Source of the DNA: Liopterus haemorrhoidalis
Lineage: Eukaryota; Arthropoda; Insecta; Coleoptera; Dytiscidae
DNA length: 64,000 nucleotides
Reading direction: 5' to 3'
Assembly: GCA_963971575.1 (NCBI GenBank)
Contig: OZ020616.1
Coordinates: 51,567,201-51,631,200 of the forward strand
The notes beneath the pieces are model-generated. The model had not been told where the DNA came from. It was given only the letters and a program-made list of their open reading frames with translations, and did no database searches. Both the position numbers and the translations under genes were made by a program. Positions 10,483 through 20,030 of this stretch are shown here, one piece after another (positions within the stretch are counted from its first letter, which is position 1; every line of letters begins with the position of its first letter).

Positions 10483-11003
10483 CCCTTTACCGCATAGTGT
10501 GCTATATATGGCGCCTTCCGATTTTTATTTTTTATTTTACTTTTAAAACTGAATCAGAACGTTACTTCATGAATGTTCATATATGCCACATACACAGGAA
10601 TGGATCATGCAGTATCTCAAGTAATGGGCTGCAATAGATTTGAGGATATCAAGCGGAATTTGCACTTCAACGATAACTCTGAATTTATTGAGAAAGGATA
10701 ACTAGAATATACGACCATTTCTTTCAAAAATTCGAGGACGACTGCTTTTAATCCCTAATGAAGAACACCTAGCAATTGACGAGCAAATAATACGGAATCA
10801 TTTTCTTTTGTAACATAATGTAGAATCATAATGTTTCATGTATGGCGCAAACCCTAAATTATTATTTTAATTATTATTTTTTCATAAAAATAATAATTAA
10901 TATTTTAAATATATTTTTTTAATTATTTTTTCTATCAATAAGAACCAATTCCTAATGCTCATGAATTATTTCAGCCAAAAATAAAAATTCATGCAGTAAA
11001 GGG
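10483..11003 (+). mobile_element. piggyBac-like element, internally decayed
   Basis: Flanked by TTAA on both sides (10479-10482 and 11004-11007), the exclusive target of this superfamily. Ends CCCTTTACCGCAT and, reversed, CCCTTTACTGCAT form the TIR. At 521 bp it is far shorter than an autonomous piggyBac (about 2.5 kb); it retains a small piece of transposase-coding DNA. Confidence 0.9.
10603..10800 (+). pseudogene. piggyBac transposase fragment (DDE_Tnp_1_7 type)
   Basis: From 10603 one frame reads DHAVSQVMGCNRFEDIKRNL then HFNDNSEFIEKG and a stop; the NRF-I-R-LHFNDN pattern is characteristic of PGBD-type transposases. After a frameshift, 10754 onward reads PNEEHLAIDEQIIR, matching the DEQ motif with the first catalytic aspartate. 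The rest of the protein is gone. Confidence 0.8.
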
Positions 11004-11078
11004 TTAAAACTTTTTTTTTTAAATTAAATTGAATTTATACCTAGTATAAATCCCGGTGGTTTCATAATACCGACTTCA

Positions 11079-11420
11079 ATCGTGGCCGTAGCTCGCTTAA
11101 GGACGAATTTCGTGAAAGTCGTCCAAAATCGGTCGTTGTTCCGGAAAACATTGATGCTGTGCCTGAACTGATACTGTCAGATCGTCATGTGACTTATCGT
11201 GAGATTGAGGTATCCTTGGGCATTAGTGGGATCAGCATACCATTACTATTGCATGAACATTTGTCCATCAAAAAGATTTATTCGCGTTGTATCCCTCATA
11301 TTTTGACAATCGCAGAGAAAAAAGCCTCAATCGGAGTGGAAAAAGTGTTTCGAAAATTGGTTCAAACGCATGCAAAAGTGTATTGATCTTCATGGAGAAT
11401 ATTTTGAAAAACAATAAAGC
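11079..11420 (+). pseudogene. mariner (irritans-like) transposase, internally deleted
   Basis: The first part reads FNRGRSSLKDEFRESRPKS then VVVPENIDAV and IEVSLGISGISIP, the helix-turn-helix linker region of irritans-type mariners. Around 11328 it jumps to the extreme C-terminus SEWKKCFENWFKRMQKCIDL, HGEYFEKQ, stop. The whole catalytic core, about 150-200 residues in complete mariners, is deleted. TIRs are not visible, so element ends are unknown. Confidence 0.8.
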
Positions 11421-11489
11421 CACTTTTGTTGATAAATAATTGTTTTTGATCTCAAATCCCGAAATATAAAAGCAACCTTCGTATTTGGC

Positions 11490-12088
11490 ATGTAGAATTT
11501 TTCTTTGCACTTCTTAAATTTCAAGAATATTTAGATTTACTTCTAATATCGTCCTTGTATTTTATATAATTTCTACAAAACATTTGCATTTTCTGCAATT
11601 GGCCATTTATAAATTACCCTAAATTTAATATGAAATGTAATCCAGCAGTGAATATTTAAATTTAGTACACACATAAACTGTCAAGTTCGGGGCTTATCTG
11701 AATAATCAAATTGTTAATTACGTCCAGCTAAATGTTTATATTCCATTGAACAATAAAATAAATGAAATTTGTTTATATGATTTACAAGCATTTTCAATTA
11801 GCTACTGCTTCCTATGAAGTATTATCATTATAATATTGAAAACAGAATATATAATTGAAATTTGCTGTTAAACTAGCGGTTATGATATATAATATCAAGG
11901 CGATATCAAAAGATGCTTAAATATATATTAATTTTCATTTAGAGACAAATAGATGTAGAAAAAAAAAAAAACGATTTGTAGGAGGAGTTTGGTACTTTCA
12001 TGACTTTAGGTTGGCATCACTGGGATGAGCTGAGAACACCTGACGGATAAAAATTGTTTTGTTTATAACCTCAAAATTGCATTTAACG
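11490..12088. other. AT-rich spacer
   Basis: Nothing recognised apart from the probable 5' untranslated part of the mariner pseudogene starting at 12089 and a poly-A run near 11959. Confidence 0.4.
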
Positions 12089-12717
12089 ATGGCGTGTCCG
12101 CTTAAAGTTTCCACATTAGTTGAACAACGTTCAGTGATCCGGTTTTTGCTTTCTGAAGGTGCAAAACCGGCTAAAATCTTTTTTCTAATGATTTTACAGT
12201 ATGGTGAAAGTTGTATAAATCGCATTTTTATAAGTGGGAAGAACAGTTCAAAAATGGTCGAACCTCAGTGACTGACGACCAACGTCCTGGCCGGCCAGTT
12301 GAAGTGTCAACTCCTTTGCTTGAAACCCGCGCTGAAGACCTTATTCGTGAAGACCGACGTATTACTGTTGAAGATATAGCAAAAAAAGCAGTAAGTGTTG
12401 GCACAGTTCATCACGTTATCATTGACAAGCTCAAGTACAGCAAAACAATTGCAAGGTGGGTCCCGAAACAGTTAACGCAATGCTCATCCTCATACCGCTA
12501 AGCTGACCCAAGAAACCATTGAAGAAATGGGTTGGGAGATACTACCTCATCCTCCCTAGAGTCCGGATTTGGCTCCCTCTGATTTTTATTTGTTTGGTCA
12601 ATTCAAGGAGACATTACGTGGAAAAAAGTACAGCGACAACGAGGAAGTCAAAGAATTTGTGGGAAACTGGCTCAAACAACAATACAAAGATTTCTTTGCA
12701 TCATGTATAAAAAAAAA

Positions 12718-13823
12718 TTGATGTGAAGTGTGAATTTTCACACATTTCAGGGTTTCGCAGGTATTTAGTAAGTAAATAATGATTATTTGGGATGCCAAAA
12801 CAAATTTTATGTTAAAATATTTTTTTTGTGTAGGTCTCTAAATATGTGCAGTATTTTTTTTATATAGCAAGGTTCAATAAGTTTTTGAAAATTGCGCTTA
12901 TGGCTTCCATTGGTTGTTTTAGTCATAAGCTCTGCCCTTCTGATTTCGTGTATTTATAGGAATTTACATAGCAGTATAGCAGTAATATATTTAGGCACTA
13001 ATATGATACAGACATTATAACACATGACATAAAATATATTTTATTTTTTTACTTGTATCCATGGTATTATATATAAGTTACTTGGTTGTAAGTCCAAGAG
13101 TATTCAATTTCAACAATTTTCACTAGTTATTAAATTTACGCTTTTAAAATTAAATGCAATATTTGCCCAAATATAACTAGAATTTAAAAAAAATAATTTA
13201 AACAAAATAAAATTGTAAAAAAACGGAAAAAATGAAATTGCCTCGAGGCCGGATTGAACTCGAGTTTGCAAATTAGAACGCCAGTATTCTAAGCATTACA
13301 CCATCGAAGCGCTCTATTTACTGTATTACTTAATATCATTAAATATTTTACATGGTCAAGCAATTCTGAAAACATAATCTGGACAAAAATTCCCGTTGTA
13401 CTATTCCGGTTCTCATAAATGTACATTACTTAGAATTTTTTTCAGATTTTTAGTTTAAACCATCCGGGCTAAAGGGTGTGGGGTAAAAAATTTTTTGCAC
13501 AATTTTGGCAAAAATCGCGTCAAAATAATTTATTTTGCAAAAATAAAATTTTGATCGTTAATCTACGTACTAAGCTTTTATTTGATACCCTACGAGGAAT
13601 TTAAAAAAAATATTTTTTTTTTGGTGAGCACATATTTGTTTATATTTTTAGGGGGATATGTTTTTTAGATGTTTTGGTATTTTTCGTATGTGCGGGTCAA
13701 CGAGTTGTATAAGCATGCCAAAATTCAACTCTCTAGGTTTGGCTACAATTTTTATCGAACAGACAGACAGACAGACGACAAAATGACGGTATAAGGGTAT
13801 TTTGGTCATACTTACAAAACCCT
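12718..13823 (+). mobile_element. Repeat family R, copy 1 (complete, 1106 bp)
   Basis: Both ends are fixed by the split mariner frame: it begins TTGATGTGAAGTGTG after an A run and ends ACAAAACCCT before an A run. Near the start is the hairpin GTGTGAATTTTCACAC. Later landmarks are a minus-strand tRNA-like block (13239-13310), TTTGATACCCTACGAGG and a (CAGA)n run at 13760. No protein is encoded. Related copies lie at 23447, 24489 (inverted) and 57737. No TIR is visible; insertion between A runs could mean a poly-A retroposon, but the class is open. Confidence 0.85.
13239..13310 (-). other. tRNA-like sequence within repeat R copy 1
   Basis: On the minus strand GATGGTGTAATGCTTAG is an A-box-like block and GAGTTCAATCC a B-box-like block at tRNA spacing. 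The ends pair as a 7-bp acceptor stem (GCTTCGA with TCGAGGC, one G-U) and a 4-bp D stem forms (GTGT with ATAC). The T stem does not pair, so a functional tRNA is unlikely. T runs downstream could end a Pol III transcript. Confidence 0.62.
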
Positions 13824-13885
13824 AAAAACTAGTTCATCGTTGGGACAAGTGTATTAATATTCGTGGGGATTATGTTGAGAAGTAG

Positions 13886-14728
13886 CAATAGTCTCATTTT
13901 GTAAAATTACACAGTTTTTGTTTTTACATCAATTTGTCTCTTTAATTATTGAATGTCCCTCTTACATACATACGCCTTTAAATATTTTTTACCTGAAGAC
14001 CTGAATACATTAATATTTATAGCCTGCTGTTAGCCACATGCTGTTAATCCCAATAAAATGTCGTTAAATAATTATTATAGATTTCCAAGTCATGTTACAA
14101 TACTTTGAAAATTACTATAAGTACCTATAAGGATTTCTTGGTCATACCTACGAAATCCTAAAAGTTTCAATAAAGGCACGTGTCAATGAAGACACGTGTA
14201 GCAATATCATTTCCATGGAATAAACTACTTAATATATAAAGCTCGATTAAGCAAAACAAGGAATTTATTTGAACATAACCTAGATTTTAAAATACAATAG
14301 CCACTCGAAACTCTTTAAAACCAGTGACCTAGAAAATAATTGAATTCTATAAATATTTTTAAAAGCAAAAACTAACAATACAATTCTCTTTTATAAATTA
14401 TATTTCTGGAAATTAATCTTATTTGATTTTTAATGAAAATTTCAACGTCTTTCATTCCTCGGATATGGTTTTCTGATACACGAAGTAATTTTCAAGTTGT
14501 GTTGTCTAATCAAAAAATTACATCTCGCTTCGTAGAAGTGTTTGCGAATGCGCCTGTCAAGCAGGCAACACTTCTTACATATGTGTTGTTTTGGTTTCGT
14601 ATTATTCTGGATATATTTTACAAGTTTTATCTAGCAAATGGAATTATTTTTAAAGAGAATTATCAATATCACAATTTATATATATTTACTACACCTAATT
14701 GACATATGAAAACTACAATATCTTTATC
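13886..14728. other. AT-rich spacer with mariner 3' flank
   Basis: The first ~80 bp are probably the 3' UTR and right end of the mariner at 12089 (AATTATTGAATGTCCCTC near 13944). A fragment of the end of repeat R (TTGGTCATACCTACGAAATC) lies at 14138-14157. The rest is unassigned. Confidence 0.4.
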
Positions 14729-15505
14729 TAATAATAATAATAATAATAAACTTTATTGACCTAGATACATATACATGTTTTAAGTCAGTCAACAAAAAGA
14801 ATTAAGATAAAATACAAAAAAATAAAGATAAACATTGTCACATTTTAAAATTATAATTAAGAAACTCCTCTGTGGAATAAAACACATTTTCCACAAAGAA
14901 TGACTTTAAAAAGGATTTGAATTTATTATATTCCAAATTTCTAAGGTTCGCAGGAAATTTGTTCATAAATTTCACAGCAAAATAATTTGTACTATTCCTA
15001 GATTTGACTAACCTCAAAAAGTTGGGATATATGTTAGTCTTGTTTCTTGTGTTGTAGCTATGTATATCGGCATAAGTTTGATTTTCTCTCTCCTTTTTGT
15101 GGAGGTATAATAGACAATGGTACATATATATTGAAGGTACAGTCATTATTTTTATTATGTTAAATTGACTTCTACAGTCGGACCTGTAGGGTGTAGACGT
15201 TAGAAGTCTTATTGCACGCCTTTGCAGAGAAAACATTCTTGAGGCTGCTGAAGAATGGCCCCATGCTAAGATGGCGTACGAAATTTGAGAATGGAATAAC
15301 GCATAGTACGTTGTCATTAAAACATCTTTTGAAACAGCATTCATTAAATTCCTCAGGAGGAACATGGTTGAGCACAGTCTACCAGTCAAAACTTTAATAT
15401 GGTGATTCCACGTCAAACCGGGATCAACATGCACTCCGAGAAACTTAACATGATCCTGGTTAACATGGTCATTTTTTCTTAATGTTATTAGAATTATCTG
15501 CATAA
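14729..15505 (-). mobile_element. 5'-truncated LINE, family A, copy 1
   Basis: Minus-strand LINE remnant: C-terminal RT-ORF, 3' UTR with TGACTGACTT and GGTCAATAAA, and a (TTA)n tail at 14729-14752. The copy at 17236-18320 has the same 3' UTR and a similar tail. The 5' break is near 15505, where protein similarity to copy 2 stops. Confidence 0.82.
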
Positions 15506-15512
15506 GGCGCAC
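14838..15512 (-). CDS. LINE reverse transcriptase, C-terminal part (family A)
   Basis: 224 codons, open. It starts just before the thumb region (VKFLGVHVDPGLTWNHHI, residues 22-39) and continues through the conserved post-RT region: AWGHSSAASRMFSLQRRAIR and YNTRNKTNIY. These line up residue by residue with the C-terminal 220 residues of the ORF at 17236. The catalytic palm with the YADD motif is missing by 5' truncation, and the first ten residues may be host DNA. Jockey/CR1-group in style; clade not assigned. Confidence 0.85.
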   Translation of the reverse strand: MRLMQIILITLRKNDHVNQDHVKFLGVHVDPGLTWNHHIKVLTGRLCSTMFLLRNLMNAVSKDVLMTTYYALFHSQISYAILAWGHSSAASRMFSLQRRAIRLLTSTPYRSDCRSQFNIIKIMTVPSIYMYHCLLYLHKKERENQTYADIHSYNTRNKTNIYPNFLRLVKSRNSTNYFAVKFMNKFPANLRNLEYNKFKSFLKSFFVENVFYSTEEFLNYNFKM

Positions 15513-15778
15513 ACCGGGAGGGGGTGGGCTTACGGGTTAGAGATCCCCAAGAGCTCAAAAAACACTTGGGTTTAGTGTTTTTAAGGAATATATTTAAATT
15601 ATAGGGCTGATTAGCTTTTTTTTGGGTCAATACTTGCATTTTAAAAAATAAAGTGCTTTTAGCCAGCACTTGGTGCCGAGGCATTTATATATAGCCACCC
15701 TTTTAAAAAAAATGTGTCTTCTGACTATCAAAAAATTTTACTCTTCTGACTTTTTTGTTTATTAAAAATCTTCCTTAT

Positions 15779-16396
15779 TGGGTACATTCGATTTGACGCT
15801 CCGAGCGTTCCGAGCACGTTCTGTACACTCAAACGTGTTCGATTTGACGGTCGGAGTACACTCAATTGCATTCGTTTTGCGATCGAGCGAGCATTTAGAG
15901 TGCGCTCTATGTGTTCGGGGTTTTAAGACCGAGCATATGGAGTATGACGTAAAAAAGTGGGGGAACGGCGGGAAAAAAATGAAAGTTTAAAATTAAATTA
16001 TAAATAAAATAAAAATAATAGCCTTAGACAAATAACACTAGACAAATAATATTGTTATTTGTCTATGGCTACGGAGTACAGCCATTTTATGTATTTGTGA
16101 CGTTCTGTAAACAGAAAAAAAAAATATTAAAATACACTGTGCATAAAATTAAAATGGAAAAAAATCATTAAATTAATTCATTAATTATTATTTAATTTTT
16201 AATACCGAGGTATATAATTTTGATTCATGACTGACGTGAACTAATCTGACAGTAAAAACGCCGCCTAAAATTGTAGGATTAGATTTTATAAACATTACGT
16301 CACAAGAACGCTCGCTCCGTTAGTGCTCTATTCATGACGTCACCATCAACTGTTCGCTCAGCGCTCGCTCTACTCTGTACAACTCGAATGCACCCA
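15779..16396. mobile_element. TIR element with TTAT duplication, CpG-rich
   Basis: Ends TGGGTACATTCGA and, reversed, TGGGTGCATTCGA. TTAT precedes (15775-15778) and follows (16397-16400), a 4-bp duplication. GAGCG/CGCTC motifs are clustered in both subterminal regions and CpG content is high there. No transposase motif is present. It interrupts or abuts a diverged 152-bp satellite unit on its right. Superfamily not assigned. Confidence 0.7.
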
Positions 16397-16399
16397 TTA

Positions 16400-16515
16400 T
16401 TGACTTAATAAATATCCGGAGAGTTACCGGGGTTACACCCTAAAGCTAAACTTTTGAAATGTCTCCCTTATAATTGACTTAAAAAGCAATGACAGCGAAA
16501 GCATATATGACAAAA
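16400..16515. repeat. Diverged partial unit of the 152-bp satellite
   Basis: AATATCCGGAGAGTTACCGG, GAAATGTCTCCCTTATAATT and TGACTTAAAAAGCAA follow the order of the units at 3236 and 5151 (AATAATTGGAGAGTTATGGC; GAAATATCTCCCTTAATATT) at visibly lower identity. It shows that the satellite is not confined to one locus. Confidence 0.65.
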
Positions 16516-16521
16516 TTAGTA

Positions 16522-17224
16522 CGAGGGTCATCTCAAAAGTAACTATTTTTTTTTAAATAAATAAAATTAAAAAATTAAAAAAAAAGTGTATTTCGAAAAG
16601 TACACATTAAACGTATTTTCCTACATAATCTCCTTGTTTTTCAATACATTTTTGGTACCGTGGTAAAAGTTTTTTCAATCCAGTGTCATACGATTCTGCC
16701 GCTATACTGGTTAGCCATCTTTCAACTTCTTGTTTCAAATTATCCTGAAGCGTCTTCCCCCAAGATGTTGCTTCAGCTGCGGAAACAGGTGGAAGTCACT
16801 TGGTGCAAGGTCAGGGGAGTAAGGCGGATGTCCGAAAACTTCCCATCGAAACTTCTCAAGCAAGTCTTGAGTCTGACGAGCAGTTGTTCTCCCTTCAATG
16901 AATGATTGGCGCCAACGAGAAACCATTGGCCTTGACATAACGTCTTCGCCATAAACACTACACAACTCGCAATGAATTTCAGTAGCATTTTTATTTTTGC
17001 CGTCAAAAAACGTTTAACGTGCAAGTTTGTGGTCTTCGCAATCGGCGATAGGAGCAAGTGGAGTCTCCATAGTGGCTGGAGCCTGACTGCCGGATCGCAC
17101 GCGCATAGAAATTTTGCAGTGCTGCCACTACACACAGCTGCAAATTCCTTGAGACTCCAAGACATTTCCCGCCAACCACACGGATTAAAAAAAATAGTGT
17201 AACTTATTTTAGAGACGACCCTCG
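16522..17224 (-). mobile_element. mariner, internally deleted, both TIRs present
   Basis: 703 bp flanked by TA (16520-16521, 17225-17226). Ends CGAGGGTCATCTCAAAAGTA and, reversed, CGAGGGTCGTCTCTAAAATA. The coding strand is minus. Complete mariners are about 1.3 kb, so nearly half is gone, in the style of MITE formation. Confidence 0.88.
16735..17010 (-). pseudogene. mariner transposase remnant, catalytic core deleted
   Basis: Frame in minus orientation: NATEIHCELCSVYGEDVMSR and MVSRWRQSFIEGRTT (N-terminal helix-turn-helix region) run straight into LLEKFRWEVFGHPPYSPDLA and PSDFHLFPQLKQHLGGRRF (end of the catalytic domain with the third aspartate). About 200 residues carrying the first two catalytic aspartates are missing, yet the frame is open across the junction. 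Confidence 0.8.
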
Positions 17225-17226
17225 TA

Positions 17227-18320
17227 ATATTATTAAATAAGCTATATCTTTATGGTTTTGATGAAAACAGCTGCTCCTTGCTTAGATCATATCTATCGGA
17301 TAGGAAACAATTTACTCAGCTTGACAACAATATCTCTAAAACTCTTCCGTTACAGTTTGGTGTTCCACAAGGTTCCATACTTGGTCCGTTACTCTTTTTA
17401 ATATATGTTAATGACCTACCCCTTTTTATGACTTCTAAAACAGTTCTCTACGCAGACGACACAACATTATTAACTAGAAACTCCAATCTAAGCGCTCTCT
17501 TTTCCGAGAATAGATCCTTGACAGCTGAAGCAAATTCTTGGTTTAACACCAATAAATTATGCTTAAACACGGACAAATCCCAGACCCTGCTGTTTACTAC
17601 TAGGAAACATAATTTTGAAAACCCTCAGTACGTCAAGTTTCTTGGAATCCACGACGATCCTCATTTACGTTGGGACCAACACACGGAATTTCTTAGTAGA
17701 AAGCTTAGGTCCATCATTTATCTGATAAGGAGGTTGAAATACGAAGTATGTAAAGAGGTCGTATTGAAAGCCTATTTTTCATTATTTCAATCCCACCTAA
17801 ATTATGGGATACTTATATGGGGACATTCTGCGTCCGTTGACAGAATTTTTAGCCTTCAGCGTAAAGCTGTCAGAATTATCGCCGGCGCTGCCTACAGAGC
17901 CGAATGTCGAGATTATTTTACAAGTCTCAAAATAATGACCTTACCAGCATTATTCATTTATAATTGCCTCTTGCTAATACATAAGAATTTGAGCAAATTC
18001 ACTACTGTTGGAGACTCGCATGAATACAATACTCGCTCAAAAAACGATATCCGTTCTCAATACCTTGGCATGAACAAATCCAGAAATAGCTCAAATTATT
18101 ATTGTATAAAATTTTTCAATGTGTTGCCCGAGGAGATTAAACAACTATCATGCAGAGAATTTTCAAATAAAATTAGGGACATTTTGTTGAAAAATCCCAT
18201 TTATGATTTTATAATTTTGAAAATATTGAATTTTGTATATGATATCTTATGTACCTAATAATGACTGACTAAAAACAATAGATGTATATGTAATTTGGTC
18301 AATAAATTATTATTATTAAT
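17227..18320 (+). mobile_element. 5'-truncated LINE, family A, copy 2
   Basis: Begins within RT coding sequence directly after the mariner right end and TA at 17225-17226, and runs through stop (18258), a short 3' UTR (TGACTGACTAAAAACAATAG, TGGTCAATAAA) and a (TTA)n tail ending near 18320. Sister of the minus copy at 14729. Confidence 0.82.
17236..18258 (+). CDS. LINE reverse transcriptase, palm to C-terminus (family A)
   Basis: About 340 open codons; protein similarity starts at NKLYLYGFDENSCSLLRSYL, upstream of any Met, so no true start exists. In order: GVPQGSILGPLLFLIYVNDL (RT domain 4), VLYADDTTLL (catalytic YADD, domain 5), FNTNKLCLNTDKSQ, VKFLGIHDDPHLRWDQH (thumb), HSASVDRIFSLQRKAVRIIA and YNTRSKNDIRSQ. 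Endonuclease and the N-terminal third of RT are missing by 5' truncation. The uninterrupted frame marks a fairly recent copy, but it cannot move on its own. Confidence 0.88.
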   Translation, partial: NKLYLYGFDENSCSLLRSYLSDRKQFTQLDNNISKTLPLQFGVPQGSILGPLLFLIYVNDLPLFMTSKTVLYADDTTLLTRNSNLSALFSENRSLTAEANSWFNTNKLCLNTDKSQTLLFTTRKHNFENPQYVKFLGIHDDPHLRWDQHTEFLSRKLRSIIYLIRRLKYEVCKEVVLKAYFSLFQSHLNYGILIWGHSASVDRIFSLQRKAVRIIAGAAYRAECRDYFTSLKIMTLPALFIYNCLLLIHKNLSKFTTVGDSHEYNTRSKNDIRSQYLGMNKSRNSSNYYCIKFFNVLPEEIKQLSCREFSNKIRDILLKNPIYDFIILKILNFVYDILCT

Positions 18321-19059
18321 ATGACCAGGGACTATAAATACGCCTGTTAGAACATTATCCTGCGAACGTTTCTGCAGTTTTGAGACAATGCTTCAGCGAA
18401 CTGATCTTAAATCGTGTGCGATTTTTTAAGAAATTTCTCGCGAACACTTTTAGTAGTATCAAAAGAGTGCATGTGCGCTATCTAGTTTTTCACTTTGATG
18501 CATACTCCCTTTCAGCGTTTAAACATGAGAAAGTGTTGCAAAAATTGGGCGGCGTAGTTTAAAGTGAACAATAAATTGTGTTCAGAAGTCTCCATTATTT
18601 CTCAACGCTGTCCTATCACAGCGTACAGCTGTCTCTCTCTCTCTCTCTTTGTCTTTATTTTCTTTTCTTGTTGCTGTACGTGTTGAAAATCGAACCGAAA
18701 ACGTGACATAAGATTTTTAAGAACCTATTACACAACACTGTTGTTAAAATAAAGATTTGTATTATAGATTAGTTACACTGGAAAAATGTTTACAATAACA
18801 TTAAATTAATATTGATTTCTAATAAAGTTTATAGATAAGAAAATTACTGTTCATGAATAAATTTTATACGTTATTAAATTGAATAATTACGATTATTTCT
18901 TTCATACATTATCCAACATTGATATTTCATCAGATTTCAACCAATGACAACAGTTTTACACTGAAAAATCGCAGGATAGATTTTGCTAAAATTTAACAGC
19001 GAGTAGACTACATCTACAGCTTTTAAATCCGTATAATTGAATTAGTTTACTCTTATATA
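18321..19059. other. Unassigned spacer with (CT)n microsatellite
   Basis: A TCTCTCTCTCTCTCTC run is at 18632-18648. The 60-codon frame at 18380 shows no domain and is not called. Confidence 0.45.
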
Positions 19060-19440
19060 CAGGGCCGTCTTAGGTCATACAGGAGGCCTTGGGCAAACAG
19101 AGTTTGGAGCCCTTTTAGAAAGTAAAAAAAAATGTGAATGAAAACATTAGTATGTACCAGAGCCGCAGTAAGGAAAACTTGTGACGAGCAAAACCTCCCA
19201 AAATCTAAGTGATGAGCAAAAAAAAAAGGTCCTCGCCTTCTGCCTAGCGCCCCTTCGTCATGCCCCGTCAGCGCCCTTTTCCTTAATGCGCCCAGGTACT
19301 TGCCCCGATGCCAGGCCGTTCCTAGGGCTCTGCCTATGACTCCGGAGCCCTAAACACCCGGGGACCCTGGGAGTTTTCCTCGGCTACCCCCTTCTCTTGT
19401 CGGGCCTAGGTACGTTGTTTGAAAAGTGTGCGATGTTAGT
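19060..19440. other. GC-richer decayed repeat with a CAGGGCCG terminus
   Basis: Starts CAGGGCCGTCTTAGG, which resembles hAT termini, and contains AAGTGATGAGCAAAA then AGGTCCTCGCC, related to the tandem units of the small hAT at 34071. No matching right end was found, so only the resemblance is reported. Confidence 0.35.
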
Positions 19441-19538
19441 GTGGAATCAATTCAGAGCTCCTAAAACAGAATCAACCAAATATAATAGACATGAATTCAG
19501 AATTACCTGTCATTTCTAGAGGCCTTACAAGCTAACGA

Positions 19539-19880
19539 CAACCCTTGGATGTGTCGATTAATAAACCATTTAATAATTTTATGCGGGAAGAGTGGAACAA
19601 ACAAATGATAAATTCACAATGTTATACTAACAGGATGCATGAAACGGACGAAAATTTCAGAATTAAAAAATTCAGGGAAAGCTATAAAAGAAAAGACGAT
19701 TATAAAGTCTTTTAAGAAATGCGGTATATGCAACGCATTGATTAGTATCGAATATGACTTGGTTTTTGAAGAGATTGACAACAATAGTTCATAGGAAAAT
19801 AATACGAACCGTGACATTAACGAGACGAGTGATAGTACAGAGAGTGAAGATGAACAGAATGTTGCTGGTACAAGTTATCG
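19539..19880 (+). pseudogene. pogo/Tigger-like transposase C-terminal fragment
   Basis: From 19539 the frame reads QPLDVSINKPFNNFMREEWN, matching the end of the pogo-type DDE domain (QPLDV-NKPFK-LR-W). After a frameshift, IIKSFKKCGICNALISIEYD and LVFEEIDNNSS follow, the SFKKCGISNAL motif of pogo relatives, then an acidic tail (ETSDSTESEDEQ) with stops. The N-terminal HTH_CENPB part and the catalytic triad are absent. Confidence 0.72.
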
Positions 19881-20030
19881 TAATAATAAATATTTTTTCT
19901 AAAAATAGTTTTTTATTTATTTCATCTAAAATTTTAAATCAGACGTCTTCTTCAACGGAGGATATAGGTGTTAGTAATCTTTATCATAGTGAGCGCTAAA
20001 TTCAAATATAACATTACAATTTAGGCGTAG

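Larger units (their letters stand above)
12089..13885 (+). pseudogene. mariner transposase, internally deleted and split by repeat R
   Basis: The ATG at 12089 opens MACPLKVSTLVEQRSVIRF. A frameshift near 12190 leads to FYKWEEQFKNGRTSVTDDQR, PGRP (AT-hook-like linker) and ITVEDIAKKAVSVGTVHHV, two helix-turn-helix segments. Near 12480 an internal deletion joins WVPKQLT to NAHPHTAKLTQETIEEMGW, removing catalytic residues 1 and 2. SPDLAPSDFYLFG with the third aspartate follows, preceded by an in-frame stop. At 12717 the frame is interrupted by repeat R and resumes at 13827 with LVHRWDKCINIRGDYVEK and stop. The interruption proves the repeat is younger. Confidence 0.85.

Noticed and set aside
13239..13310. 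A functional tRNA gene
   Set aside because: Acceptor and D stems pair, but the T stem does not and the anticodon arm is ambiguous. It recurs within a dispersed repeat, so only tRNA-like is claimed.
14433..14702. 89-codon plus frame
   Set aside because: No similarity to known motifs; hydrophobic only because of AT-rich codons.
16773..17165. 130-codon minus frame
   Set aside because: Overlaps the mariner remnant in another frame; the mariner motifs lie in the 16735-17010 frame.
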